Source: Thermasporomyces composti (GTDB lineage: Bacteria > Actinomycetota > Actinomycetes > Propionibacteriales > Actinopolymorphaceae). From it: 64,000 nucleotides of DNA. Position numbers and translations under genes: made by a program. How positions within the stretch are numbered: the first letter of the stretch is position 1; every line of letters starts with the position of its first letter. Positions 27,232 to 35,329 of this stretch are shown piece by piece. The notes below the pieces were generated by a model. The model ran no database searches, was not told the origin of the DNA, and saw only the letters and a list, made by a program, of their open reading frames with translations. The stretch covers positions 4,030,001 through 4,094,000 of the forward strand of contig NZ_QTUC01000001.1 in the NCBI RefSeq assembly GCF_003386795.1, written 5' to 3'.

Positions 27232-27834
27232 ATGCGGGGTGGAAATCGGGTGGTCGGACCGCGGTCACGCGGTCCTTGGCGCGTGTGGGTGAGCGGGGCT
27301 GTGAGCCTCCTGGTACTCGCCACCGGATGCGCGGAGGAGCCGGCTCGCCCGAGTGCCGCCCACCATCGGCCCGACCCCACGCGGGCCGTCCGCACGTCAA
27401 CGCCGTCGCCCACACCGTCGACGGACCGGGGCGCTCATGATGAAGTCAGCGACCCGCGAGACGTGTGCGCGCGTGCCCGAGCCTTGCAGGTATCCGTTGA
27501 CGCTCTGCTGGGACTCGATCTCGCGGAGCTCGACGCGGTCGAGCTCTTCCAGGTGCCGCGGCTCGTGGGACGAGTCCAGGCTGATGTGCGGGCGTTTCGT
27601 CACGCCGTGCGGACCGAGTGGGACGCCCAGGTGGCCGCGCTGTCTGCGGACCTGGCTCGACTGCGCGAGACGATCGACCGGATCGGTGAGGCTCAGGACC
27701 CGTCGGAGGCATGGAGGGCCGTCGAGGCCGCGGGCGAGCGAGCGGTCTCGAGCGCGCGTGCGCTGCGGGACCGCCTGCGGGCCGTCTGCGGGTCGAGCAC
27801 GACGCCGCCGGCCGACCAGGCTCAGGTGCGCTGA
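27232..27834 (+). CDS. putative lipoprotein of unknown function
   Basis: The 200-residue protein has a signal peptide with the lipobox LATGC, making Cys33 the likely lipidation site. A Pro/Ser/Thr-rich linker is followed by a largely helical domain (VCARARALQVSVDALLGLDL, AALSADLARLRETIDRIGEA). ATG 27232 has GGGGAG seven bases upstream. I do not recognise the family; the domain looks like an extracytoplasmic helical bundle. Its 3' end overlaps the end of the convergent SPFH gene by 13 bases. Confidence 0.72.
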   Translation: MRGGNRVVGPRSRGPWRVWVSGAVSLLVLATGCAEEPARPSAAHHRPDPTRAVRTSTPSPTPSTDRGAHDEVSDPRDVCARARALQVSVDALLGLDLAELDAVELFQVPRLVGRVQADVRAFRHAVRTEWDAQVAALSADLARLRETIDRIGEAQDPSEAWRAVEAAGERAVSSARALRDRLRAVCGSSTTPPADQAQVR

Positions 27835-28748
27835 TCCACGCTCGGTTGGGCGGTCGCGGGCTCGGCGGTCCGTTGCTGCGGCACCGACGCAGTGAAGGCC
27901 TTCGTGACAGCTTGCAGAGCGGCGGTGACCTCGCCTGGGATGATCACGAAGGTGCTTCCCGAACCTGCGGCGATCTGTGGCAGCGCCTGGAGGTACTGGT
28001 AGGCGAGGAGCTTGGGATCCGGGTCGTTGCGGTGGACGGCCTGGAACACCTGATCGATCGCCTGAGCCTGGCCGTTGGCCCGCAGCACGGCGGCCTGCTG
28101 GTCGCCCTCGGCGGTGAGGATGGCGCTCTGCTTCTCACCCTCGGCGGTCAGGATCTTCGACTGGCGGACGCCCTCCGCGGTCAGGATCGCGGCTCGCTTC
28201 TCACGGTCCGCGCGCATCTGGCGCTCCATCGACTCCTTGACCGACGGCGGTGGGTCGATGGCCTTCAGCTCCACGCGGTTGACCCGAATACCCCACTTGC
28301 CCGACGCCTCGTCGAGGATACCGCGAAGGGTGTCGTTGATGTGCTCCCGCGAGGTGAGGGTCTTCTCCAGGTCCAGCCCGCCGATCACGTTCCGCAAGGT
28401 GGTGACGGTGAGCTGCTCGATGGCCTGGATGTAGTTGGCGATCTCGTACTGAGCGGCACGCGGGTCGGTGACCTGGAAGTAGAGCACCGTATCGATGTGC
28501 ACGACCAGGTTGTCCTCGGTGATCACCGGCTGGGGATCGAACGAGACCACCTGCTCGCGCAAGTCGATCAACGGACGGACGCGGTCGACGAACGGGATGA
28601 CGACGTTCAGGCCGGCATCCAGCGTGCGGTAGTAGCGGCCGAGCCGTTCGACGTTGCCGGCGCGCGCCTGAGGGACGATGCGGATCGTGCGAAGGCCGAT
28701 GAAGATCACCGCGAGCGCCACAGCGATCCAGGCCACTACCTCGACCAT
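27822..28748 (-). CDS. SPFH/band 7 (stomatin-like) membrane protein
   Basis: A 308-residue protein with an N-terminal membrane anchor (VVAWIAVALAVIFIGLRTI) and the SPFH domain (RIVPQARAGNVERLGRYYRT, LIDLREQVVSFDPQPVITEDN, IDTVLYFQVTDPRAA). A long Ala/Glu/Arg coiled coil (RREKRAAILTAEGVRQSK-type repeats of ILTAEG) follows. These proteins oligomerise at membrane microdomains. The adjacent NfeD-like gene is its usual partner and overlaps the start by 13 bases. ATG 28748 has GGAGG five bases upstream. Confidence 0.92.
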   Translation of the reverse strand: MVEVVAWIAVALAVIFIGLRTIRIVPQARAGNVERLGRYYRTLDAGLNVVIPFVDRVRPLIDLREQVVSFDPQPVITEDNLVVHIDTVLYFQVTDPRAAQYEIANYIQAIEQLTVTTLRNVIGGLDLEKTLTSREHINDTLRGILDEASGKWGIRVNRVELKAIDPPPSVKESMERQMRADREKRAAILTAEGVRQSKILTAEGEKQSAILTAEGDQQAAVLRANGQAQAIDQVFQAVHRNDPDPKLLAYQYLQALPQIAAGSGSTFVIIPGEVTAALQAVTKAFTASVPQQRTAEPATAQPSVDQRT

Positions 28749-29182
28749 GGGTCCTCCTGGGGGTGTACAAGCGCGGTCGCGCCCTCGATGGCGAAGACAT
28801 CCACCGTCGTCCCCGGCGGGATGACGAGCGAGGAGTCGTACGGACGCGCGGTCCACTCCTCCCCGCCGATGCGGACTCGGCCGGAGTGCCTGGTGACTTC
28901 GCTCACGACGAGTGCCTCGCGTCCGACGAGCGCGGAGACACCCGAGCGCAGCACCGGAGCTCGACGGAGCGCGTGCTGAGCGAGTGGGCGGACGAAGACG
29001 ATGAGAAGGATCGCGCTGACGGTGAACGCGATGAACTGGAATCCACTGCTCACGCCAGTGCTCGCGACCAGCATCGCGACCAATGCGGCGACCGCGGCGA
29101 GACCGAGGTAGAGCGTCAAGGTGACGAGCTCGGCAACCCCGAGGAGCAGTGCGATGATCAACCAGACGACCCACGCATCCAT
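28736..29182 (-). CDS. NfeD-like membrane protein
   Basis: A 148-residue protein with three to four N-terminal membrane helices (WVVWLIIALLLGVAELVTL, LAAVAALVAMLVAS, FQFIAFTVSAILLIVFV) and a C-terminal OB-fold domain (LVGREALVVSEVTRHSGRVRI, GGEEWTARPYDSSLVIPPGT, VFAIEGATALVHP). NfeD proteins pair with SPFH proteins, as here, and probably influence membrane microdomain or proteolytic quality control. ATG 29182 is selected because an AGGTGG ribosome site is close upstream. Confidence 0.88.
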   Translation of the reverse strand: MDAWVVWLIIALLLGVAELVTLTLYLGLAAVAALVAMLVASTGVSSGFQFIAFTVSAILLIVFVRPLAQHALRRAPVLRSGVSALVGREALVVSEVTRHSGRVRIGGEEWTARPYDSSLVIPPGTTVDVFAIEGATALVHPQEDPWSR

Positions 29183-29320
29183 AGCCCACCTGCCCATAGG
29201 ACGTTTCAGGGCTCACTCTCGACCGTAGCTCCGAACGACCCCGCGGGCAGGCCGATACCGCCTGGATACATGGGGGCGGATCCACACAAGGCGGGTGGAC
29301 TTGGGCAGCGAAACGACAGA

Positions 29321-29356
29321 TTTTCTTGGACGGTCATCTTTTCTCGGACGGTCATC
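29321..29356. repeat. 18-bp tandem direct repeat in the gap between the NfeD and sensor-kinase genes
   Basis: TTTTCTTGGACGGTCATC (29321-29338) is followed at once by TTTTCTCGGACGGTCATC (29339-29356); 17 of 18 bases match. The copies lie in the 351-base gap 29183-29533, where I see no gene. They are about 140 bases upstream of the NfeD start and may be tandem regulator sites for the NfeD-SPFH pair. Confidence 0.6.
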
Positions 29357-29533
29357 ACGCGTTGACGGAACCCGGCCTCGACGCTGCTGCACCTGACGTG
29401 CCCGCATCGAGGGAAGTGAGGTGCCTGTATCGGGGGATCGGTCAGACCGTCCGACGTCGCCGGAGGTGCTGGGCTCCCCCGGGAGCGTGCAGCGGCTTCG
29501 GTCAGTGCTGCCTCGGGCCGCTCGCTGGAGCCC

Positions 29534-31300
29534 TCACGGCGAGAGCGGAACCTTCAGGGTCAGGACTGTCCCGCCCTTCGGACCCGGTTCGACCGAGAAG
29601 GTGCCTCCGAGGCGTGTGGCGCGTTCGGCCATGTTCGTCAGGCCGCTGTAGCGCGGCGGATTCTCGGGGATACCGACGCCGTTGTCTGTCACCCGCAGCT
29701 CGACGCTGCGATGGAGGACGTTGGCGCGGAGCAGGACCTCGGCTCGGGTGGCGTGGGCGTGCCGGACCACGTTGCTGAGCGCTTCCCGTAGCGTCGCCAG
29801 GATCTCCGGGCGCATGGGGTCCGGCACGAACGTGTCGAGCGGGCCTTCGAGGACGACCTGCGGCTCGAAGCCCAGGGCTTCTCCGGCCTCCTCGGCGATC
29901 TCGATGACCTGGGCTCGCAGGCTGCACTGGTTGTCGCGCTCCTGCAGGGAGAAGATGGTCCGCCGGATCTCTTGGATGATCGAGTCGAGGTCACGCACGT
30001 AGCCGACGACGCGGTCGGCCACGTCGACGCGATCCACCTGCCGCGAGATTCCCTGGAGCCCGAGGCCGACGGCGAACAGTCGCTGGATCACGTGGTCGTG
30101 GAGATCGCGAGCGATCCGGTCGCGCTCTTCGAACACCGCGAGTCGATCCCGCTCCTCCTGAGCACGGACGAACTCCAAGGCGAGCGCAGCGTGCCCGGCG
30201 AAGGTCGTCACCATGTGCATGTCCGGCGGCTCGAAGGCACCCTGGATGTCGCGCCGGGTCACGATCAAGACGCCAAGCGTGTGAGGACCTGAGGCCAGCG
30301 GCACCAGGAGCACTGACCCGTCCTTCAGATGTGTGGAGTTGGCGCTCCCATCGGCGAACCCCAGGGCCGCGACGTCTCCGCTGTAGACGTTCGGACGTCT
30401 CGTGCGCATGACGTCGCCAACCGCCGTGCCGTCTGTGGAGAGCCGCTCGTTGCGAAGATGCTCTGCGCCGGGCCCAGCGGCCGCCTTGATGATCAGGTCG
30501 CTCGCGTCCTCCTCTGGTTCGAGCAGAGCCAGCAGACACACGCGAGCTCCCGCGACAGCTCGTGCCCGCTCGACGATCAAGTCGAGGGTCTCACCGAGAG
30601 ACGCGCCGCTGAGCAGGTTCGCGGTGATCTCCGTGGACGCCAGCAGCCAGCTCTCGCGCCGTCGTGACAGGTCGTACAGCCGCGCGTTCTCGATCGCGAT
30701 TCCCGCGGCCGCCGCCAGCGCGACCACGACCTCCTCGTCCTCGTCGGTGAAGTCTCCGCCACCCTCCTTCTCGGTCAAGTACAGGTTCCCGAAGGGCAGG
30801 CCGCGCACCAGGATGGGGACGCCGAGGAACGACCGCATCTGCGGGTAGCCGGCGGGGAAGCCACAGGAGCGCGGGTGCTCCCGGAGGTCATGCAAGCGGA
30901 TGGGGCGCGGCTCGTCGATGAGGAGGCCCAAGATTCCCTTGCCGCTCGGCAGGTGGCCGATGCGCTCGCATTCCTCCGCGCTCATCCCTGTGTGGATGAA
31001 CTCCTGCAGCGTGCGGTCGGCGCCGATCACACCGACCGCACCGTAGCGGGCGCCTACCAGGTCGCACGAGGCACGGACGAAGTTGTGGAGTACCTCAGGC
31101 AAGGACAAGCTGCTCGAGACCGAGACGACCGCCTCCAGCAGCCGGTGGACCCGGCGCTCGTTCTCGACGAGCTGATCGGCGCGATCGACCAGTTCGCCAA
31201 GCAACGTGTGCAGGCGCAGCCGACTTAGGTCGGGCAGAACCAGGTCATGCTGAATCTGGGCATCCCCGGGACCAGGACCTGGCAGTTCGTCCATGTCCAT
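29534..31300 (-). CDS. DevS/DosT-like sensor histidine kinase
   Basis: The 588-residue kinase has two GAF domains (about 60-200 and 230-385), a HisKA_3 dimerisation domain with ERDRIARDLHDHVIQRLFAV (phospho-acceptor His401) and a C-terminal HATPase (LREALSNVVRHAHAT, VTDNGVGIP, GLTNMAERATRLGGTF). It is the DevS/DosT type by domain order and by the LPSGKGILGLLIDEPRPIRL block. In M. tuberculosis DevS a His in the FPPHHPPM segment holds haem; here the segment is FPAGYPQM, with no His. It may thus sense something other than O2/NO/CO. GGAGG precedes ATG 31300. Its probable partner regulator is at 32768-33448. Confidence 0.9.
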   Translation of the reverse strand: MDMDELPGPGPGDAQIQHDLVLPDLSRLRLHTLLGELVDRADQLVENERRVHRLLEAVVSVSSSLSLPEVLHNFVRASCDLVGARYGAVGVIGADRTLQEFIHTGMSAEECERIGHLPSGKGILGLLIDEPRPIRLHDLREHPRSCGFPAGYPQMRSFLGVPILVRGLPFGNLYLTEKEGGGDFTDEDEEVVVALAAAAGIAIENARLYDLSRRRESWLLASTEITANLLSGASLGETLDLIVERARAVAGARVCLLALLEPEEDASDLIIKAAAGPGAEHLRNERLSTDGTAVGDVMRTRRPNVYSGDVAALGFADGSANSTHLKDGSVLLVPLASGPHTLGVLIVTRRDIQGAFEPPDMHMVTTFAGHAALALEFVRAQEERDRLAVFEERDRIARDLHDHVIQRLFAVGLGLQGISRQVDRVDVADRVVGYVRDLDSIIQEIRRTIFSLQERDNQCSLRAQVIEIAEEAGEALGFEPQVVLEGPLDTFVPDPMRPEILATLREALSNVVRHAHATRAEVLLRANVLHRSVELRVTDNGVGIPENPPRYSGLTNMAERATRLGGTFSVEPGPKGGTVLTLKVPLSP

Positions 31301-31585
31301 GGGGCCTCCTACGGTGAAACCAACCATCAGGCTAGTCGACGGTTGTTCGTCACGGCGGTCAATCTGTCCCGTATTTCCCGAGTTCGCTTTTCGGTTGGAC
31401 AGAAAGCGCGAGCGCCAACACCAGGGATGTTTCTCATCATGAAGGAGCGCTCAACCGGCGTAATCTCTACCGGCAATACTGTGAAGGTTGGCCTGCTCCC
31501 GAGAGGGAAGAAGGGGCGAAGGTCCCGCGACTGACGCGCGAGGTCGACATCCGGTCCGCGCTTCCTGGCCCAGGTTTACGCGGGC

Positions 31586-31615
31586 GGGCCCTTGGTCATC
31601 AGGACCTTGGTCCCT
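31586..31615. promoter_or_regulatory. pair of DevR-like boxes upstream of the first universal stress protein gene
   Basis: GGGCCCTTGGTCAT (31586-31599) and AGGACCTTGGTCCCT (31601-31615) lie 88-117 bases upstream of the start at 31703. Both fit the recurrent GGGACCTTCGGCCC-like pattern found before many genes of this island and resemble the mycobacterial DosR box core. The remaining sequence of the 402-base gap 31301-31702 shows no gene I can support. Confidence 0.6.
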
Positions 31616-31702
31616 GTACGCGCCCAAGTGTCGCACGAAATTCTGACCGCTGGGTCGTCGTGGGTCGTCGCTGCCGAGCGGGGACCTCGAGGAGGTGTCC
31701 CG

Positions 31703-32599
31703 ATGAGCAGGCGTCCGCCGCTGGGCGGGGTTGTCGTAGGGGTGAATGACGGGTCGTCGGCTCGTGGTGCGCTCACGTGGGCCGCTCACGCGGCGCGAGC
31801 CCGCGGCCTTCCCCTCGTGGTCTGTCACGCCTACGGAACCGACGAGACGGGGGCGAGCTTGGAGCTGGCCTGCGCCGCTCGCAATCGGGCGCTGCGCACC
31901 GCACGTTACGGAGTGGAAGTCGCCGAGTCGGCAGCTCCCGGCGTGACCGCGACGGCGTGGGCGGAGGAAGGTAGTCCTGCGCAGGTCTTGGTTGACGCGT
32001 GTGTCGACCCGTCGATGATCGTCGTGGGTTACCGCGCTCATGGTGTGGTCGCCGCGCAGGTGCTGGCGATCCTCGCCGCAGGACCACGGGGGCCACGGTG
32101 CCCAGTCGCCGTGGTACCTCCTCGGGTCGGTGGGCTGCGGCGGCTGTCGGCGAACCGGAGCGGTCGGGCCGGTGGTCCGGTCATCGCGGTGGTCACGGGA
32201 GGCGACGCGGACTGGGACGTGCTTCGAGTCGCCGCCGCCGAGGCGGAGATGCGGAAGGCGAATCTGGTTGAACTACGGTCGGGTCGCGGGCTCCGCCGCG
32301 GACCGCTGCCGACCGTGCCGAAACATGCCGAGCTGCTCGTCGTGGGTATGCCGCTGCAGGTCGCATCGGAGCTTCTCCCGCGGCCTGGCCGGGACGCACG
32401 GACGGGCGGGAACGAGCTGTCGTTGGCTGCGGTGCTCGGCTACGGGGCACTCCGTCGCTCCGGTCCGCCTGTCCTGCTCGTCCCGATCCGCAGTGGTAGT
32501 CGGCAGTTGACTGATCGAGAGCGGTATGGATCAGGTGTGGCGGCGAAGGCGTTGGCGTCGGCTGAGGATCGTCTGGTGCCGACACAGCACAGATGGTGA
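31703..32599 (+). CDS. universal stress protein-like, degenerate tandem USP
   Basis: A 298-residue protein with a recognisable first UspA domain (GGVVVGVNDGSSARGALTWAAHAARARGLPLVVCHAY...MIVVGYRAHG) and a shorter, degenerate second half (AELLVVGMPLQVASELL, GPPVLLVP). The ATP-binding G2xG9xG[S/T] motif is poorly preserved, so it may not bind ATP. ATG 31703 has GGAGGTG upstream. It follows two DevR-like boxes and lies beside the two-component genes, consistent with dormancy or hypoxia induction. Confidence 0.78.
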   Translation: MSRRPPLGGVVVGVNDGSSARGALTWAAHAARARGLPLVVCHAYGTDETGASLELACAARNRALRTARYGVEVAESAAPGVTATAWAEEGSPAQVLVDACVDPSMIVVGYRAHGVVAAQVLAILAAGPRGPRCPVAVVPPRVGGLRRLSANRSGRAGGPVIAVVTGGDADWDVLRVAAAEAEMRKANLVELRSGRGLRRGPLPTVPKHAELLVVGMPLQVASELLPRPGRDARTGGNELSLAAVLGYGALRRSGPPVLLVPIRSGSRQLTDRERYGSGVAAKALASAEDRLVPTQHRW

Positions 32600-32767
32600 G
32601 CGACAATGAGAACGAGAGCGAGTTGCGTGCCCGGCGAGGTTGGCGCTTGATCGACAAGACCACGTTGACGTCATCCGACGTCAGGTCTCGTTGACAAGAG
32701 CGGGGTATGACGTCAGCAACCGCGGTGGCTCGCGACGTCGCGCGGGATGAGCTGGAGAGAGGTACGG

Positions 32768-33448
32768 ATGGCCATCAAGGTCTTCCTGCTGGACGACCAC
32801 GAGGTGGTCCGGGTCGGACTACGCCAGCTCCTCGAAGCCGAGGAGGACATCGAGGTCGTCGGTGAGGCGTCGACGGCCGCGCAGGCCCGCGCGCGCGTGC
32901 CAGCACTACGACCGGACGTCGCGGTGCTGGATGTGCGGCTTCCAGACGGAGACGGCGTGACCGTGTGCCGCGACATCCGGTCCTCGATGGACCCGCCGCC
33001 GGCATGTCTGATGCTCACCTCGTTCTCCGACGACGAGGCCCTCTTCGACGCGATCATGGCCGGCGCAGCGGGTTACCTGCTCAAGCAGGTCAGCAGCACG
33101 GATTTGGTCGGTGCCGTGCGTCGCCTCGCCACCGGCGAGTCGATGCTCGACCCGGCGTTGACCGCGGCGGTGCTCGAGCGGCTGCGACGCGGTCCGGAGC
33201 AGGAGGATCCGCGTTACGCCTCGCTGACCGAGCAGGAGAAGAAGATCCTTGACCTCATCGCCGCTGGTATGACGAACCGGCAGATCGCCCAGTCGATGTT
33301 CCTCGCCGAGAAGACGGTGAAGAACTACGTGTCCGGCATGCTCCGCAAGCTGGGCATGGAGCGCCGGACGGAGGCCGCGGTCTTCGCTGTCGAGCGCGCC
33401 CGCCGAGAGCGGGCGGCCCGGTCGCAGCAACAGCAGCATCAGCAATGA
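32768..33448 (+). CDS. devR: DevR/DosR-like NarL-family response regulator
   Basis: A 226-residue regulator. The receiver domain has the acidic DD at residues 9-10, phospho-acceptor Asp55 in VAVLDVRLPDG and Lys106 in YLLKQVSS. The C-terminal LuxR-type HTH includes LTEQEKKILDLIAAGMTNRQIA and FLAEKTVKNYVSGMLRKLGMERRTEAA; the KTVKNYVS..L.KLGM.RRT segment is characteristic of DevR. ATG 32768 has AGAGG six bases upstream. It is presumed partner of the DevS-like kinase and binder of the GGGACCTTCGGCCC-type boxes. Three TGACGTCA-like half palindromes lie within 110 bases upstream and could be sites for another factor. Confidence 0.9.
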   Translation: MAIKVFLLDDHEVVRVGLRQLLEAEEDIEVVGEASTAAQARARVPALRPDVAVLDVRLPDGDGVTVCRDIRSSMDPPPACLMLTSFSDDEALFDAIMAGAAGYLLKQVSSTDLVGAVRRLATGESMLDPALTAAVLERLRRGPEQEDPRYASLTEQEKKILDLIAAGMTNRQIAQSMFLAEKTVKNYVSGMLRKLGMERRTEAAVFAVERARRERAARSQQQQHQQ

Positions 33449-33456
33449 CCAGCCCT

Positions 33457-33478
33457 CACGCACGGGGGACTGTGCGTG
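33457..33478 (+). terminator. weak hairpin after the devR-like gene
   Basis: CACGCAC (33457-33463) pairs with GTGCGTG (33472-33478) across an eight-base loop, nine bases after the stop codon. There is no U-rich tail, so termination is only a possibility. Confidence 0.35.
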
Positions 33479-33495
33479 TAGTGCCGCCAATGTCC

Positions 33496-33533
33496 TAGGC
33501 CTTCGGCCCGGCACTCGGTCGACCTTGGTCCCT
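33496..33533. promoter_or_regulatory. pair of DevR-like boxes upstream of a tandem USP gene
   Basis: TAGGCCTTCGGCCCG (33496-33510) and TCGACCTTGGTCCCT (33519-33533) have centres 23 bases apart and end 65 bases before the start at 33598. Paired boxes about two helical turns apart are typical of strongly DosR-activated promoters in mycobacteria. Confidence 0.65.
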
Positions 33534-33597
33534 CCTCGGGAGAGGTCCAGCCTCCCTAGCCTGTCCGGCGATCAGAGTCGACGCGACTGGGGGACCT

Positions 33598-34518
33598 ATG
33601 GGTGGTGGGAAGCGAGCGTCGGTCACCGTCGCGGTGGATGGGCGGCCGGAGAGCTGGACCGCGCTGCGTTGGGCCATCGCTGAAGGATGGGACAGGGGCG
33701 GCCTGCTGCGGCTGGTCCACGTCGCTGAGGCCCCCGTGGTGGATGGGTGGTACCAGCCGCACGACTACGACGCCGCCGCGATCGCCGAAGCCGCCGACCG
33801 CATCCTCGCCGAAGCCGTCGTCGAGGCCCGTGCCCGTTCCAAGGGGTTGCCTCTCGACGCTGTGCTGGCCGACGGTGATCGCGCCGACCAGCTCCTGGCT
33901 GAGTCCGAGCGAACCGACCTGCTTGTCCTCGGGGCCCGCGGAGGAGGCCGGCTCGCTGGAGCCGCTCTCGGCTCGGTCAGCTCGGTGGTGGCAGCGCGGG
34001 CGCGCTGTCCGGTCGTGATCGTCCGTGGCATCGCAGGCTACCCGGAGGGACACGTCGTGGTCGGCGTTGACGGCAGTCCTGTCACCGATGCCGTTCTCGC
34101 GTTCGCCTTCGACCACGCCAGCCGCCACCAGCTGCCCCTGCGGGCCGTGCTGTGCTGGCGGCCGTACGCGGTGAGCTCGCTGCGCCGAGCCAGGTCCGAG
34201 CGCCAGGCGCGGCAGCATCGTCTCCGAGCCGCCGAGGCGATGGCGGAGGCGATGGCAGCCTGGCAGGACAAGTACCCCGAGGTCCCCGTCGAACGCTATG
34301 TCCTGGAACGCCATCCCGTGGACGGGCTGATCGAAGAGTCCCTCCGAGCGAACCTGCTCGTGGTCGGGGCGCATGGGCGACGAGGAAGCGGACCGGTGCT
34401 GGGCTCGGTGAGCCAAGGAGTCCTCCACCACGCGACCTCGCCGGTCGCGGTGGTCCACGCCGCGACATGTCCGGGTCTCGCCACGGCAACAGCGCCCGAA
34501 GGGTCGACGACCTTCTGA
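33598..34518 (+). CDS. tandem universal stress protein
   Basis: A 306-residue protein with two UspA domains. The first runs ASVTVAVDGRPESWTALRWAIAEG to LVLGARGGGRLAGAALGSVSSVVAARARCPVVIV, with the ATP-binding G2xG9xGS motif intact. The second runs HVVVGVDGSPVTDAVLAFAFDHA to LLVVGAHGRRGSGPVLGSVSQGVLHHATSPVAVV, also intact. It should bind ATP and resembles the Rv2623/Rv1996-type stress proteins of the DosR regulon. The ATG follows GGGGGACCT. Two DevR-like boxes precede it. Confidence 0.9.
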   Translation: MGGGKRASVTVAVDGRPESWTALRWAIAEGWDRGGLLRLVHVAEAPVVDGWYQPHDYDAAAIAEAADRILAEAVVEARARSKGLPLDAVLADGDRADQLLAESERTDLLVLGARGGGRLAGAALGSVSSVVAARARCPVVIVRGIAGYPEGHVVVGVDGSPVTDAVLAFAFDHASRHQLPLRAVLCWRPYAVSSLRRARSERQARQHRLRAAEAMAEAMAAWQDKYPEVPVERYVLERHPVDGLIEESLRANLLVVGAHGRRGSGPVLGSVSQGVLHHATSPVAVVHAATCPGLATATAPEGSTTF

Positions 34519-34529
34519 CAGGCCCGTTC

Positions 34530-34544
34530 CGGGACCTTTCGCGG
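34530..34544. promoter_or_regulatory. DevR-like box upstream of the hemerythrin-like gene
   Basis: CGGGACCTTTCGCGG lies 117 bases upstream of the start at 34661 and fits GGGACCTTnGGnCC in most positions. It may drive the hemerythrin-nitroreductase-USP-HypF series. Confidence 0.55.
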
Positions 34545-34660
34545 ATAAGAGTGGACCTCCCGCCGGCGTGGCGGGACTATCGCCCAGCCGACGACTGCCG
34601 TCGATCGCCCGCATCCTGAGATGCATAGTCGACGTCCCCCGTTCCTGTGGAGGAGCCCCC

Positions 34661-35173
34661 ATGGTCGAACTGGCTGGTGTGCGCCGTAGGCACGAGGAGT
34701 TCGGTGAGGCTGTCGAAGCGCTGCGCGAGACAGCTGACCAGATGGAGGAGGGAACGACCCTCGAGCTCTGGGACCGCCTCACCAACGCGGTCGGCTTCCT
34801 CAATCACGAGCTGCTGCCGTACGCGGCGGTGGAGGAAGAGATCCTGTATCCCGCGCTCGCCGTCGCCGCCGACGCCGCCACGCCTGTCGACGTCCTGCGC
34901 GCGGAGCAGCTGGAGATCAGGCGGTTGACGAATGAGCTGGACGAGGCACGCCGTGGCTTGCCTCTGGGTGAGGGTGGTGCCTGGTCCAAAGTGCGCTCGG
35001 TCCTGTATGGCCTGCACGCTGTGGCGCGCATGCACTTCCGCATCCAGGACGAGGTCGTCTTGCCGCTGCTCGAGGCGGAGCTCGATCCTCGATCCGCTGA
35101 GCAGCTGGATGACGCGATCAGAGCGGTCGCCCACACCGCGGGTCGGTCGCCGGTGTACGAGAGTCTGACCTGA
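34661..35173 (+). CDS. hemerythrin HHE-domain protein
   Basis: A 170-residue helical bundle of the hemerythrin type. Metal-ligand-like positions seen are His in RRRHEEF, NHELLPYAAVEEEILYPAL (HxxxE-type helix) and MHFRIQDEVVLPLLEAEL (HxxxxD-type helix). The helix expected to bring another His reads RAEQLEIRRL, with Gln in place of His, so a full di-iron site is doubtful. GGAGGAG precedes ATG 34661. Possible roles are O2/NO or iron handling in the stress response. Confidence 0.82.
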   Translation: MVELAGVRRRHEEFGEAVEALRETADQMEEGTTLELWDRLTNAVGFLNHELLPYAAVEEEILYPALAVAADAATPVDVLRAEQLEIRRLTNELDEARRGLPLGEGGAWSKVRSVLYGLHAVARMHFRIQDEVVLPLLEAELDPRSAEQLDDAIRAVAHTAGRSPVYESLT

Positions 35174-35329
35174 CATCGGTCCCATCCAGCTGCTGGCGCG
35201 GCCGCCGAGAGGACTGTGTGGATCGGGGCCGAGGGCTCGCGTTCGGCGTTGCTCGCGAGGCTCTTGGCCCTGACCGCACAGACCCGAGGACTCTGTGGGG
35301 GATCCACGCCGGGTGGAGAGCGTGGATCC

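Noticed and set aside
35216-35329. N-terminal extension of the divergent Acg-type protein
   Set aside because: The extension has no family similarity; ATG 35330 with an upstream GGAGAG fits the usual N-terminus better.
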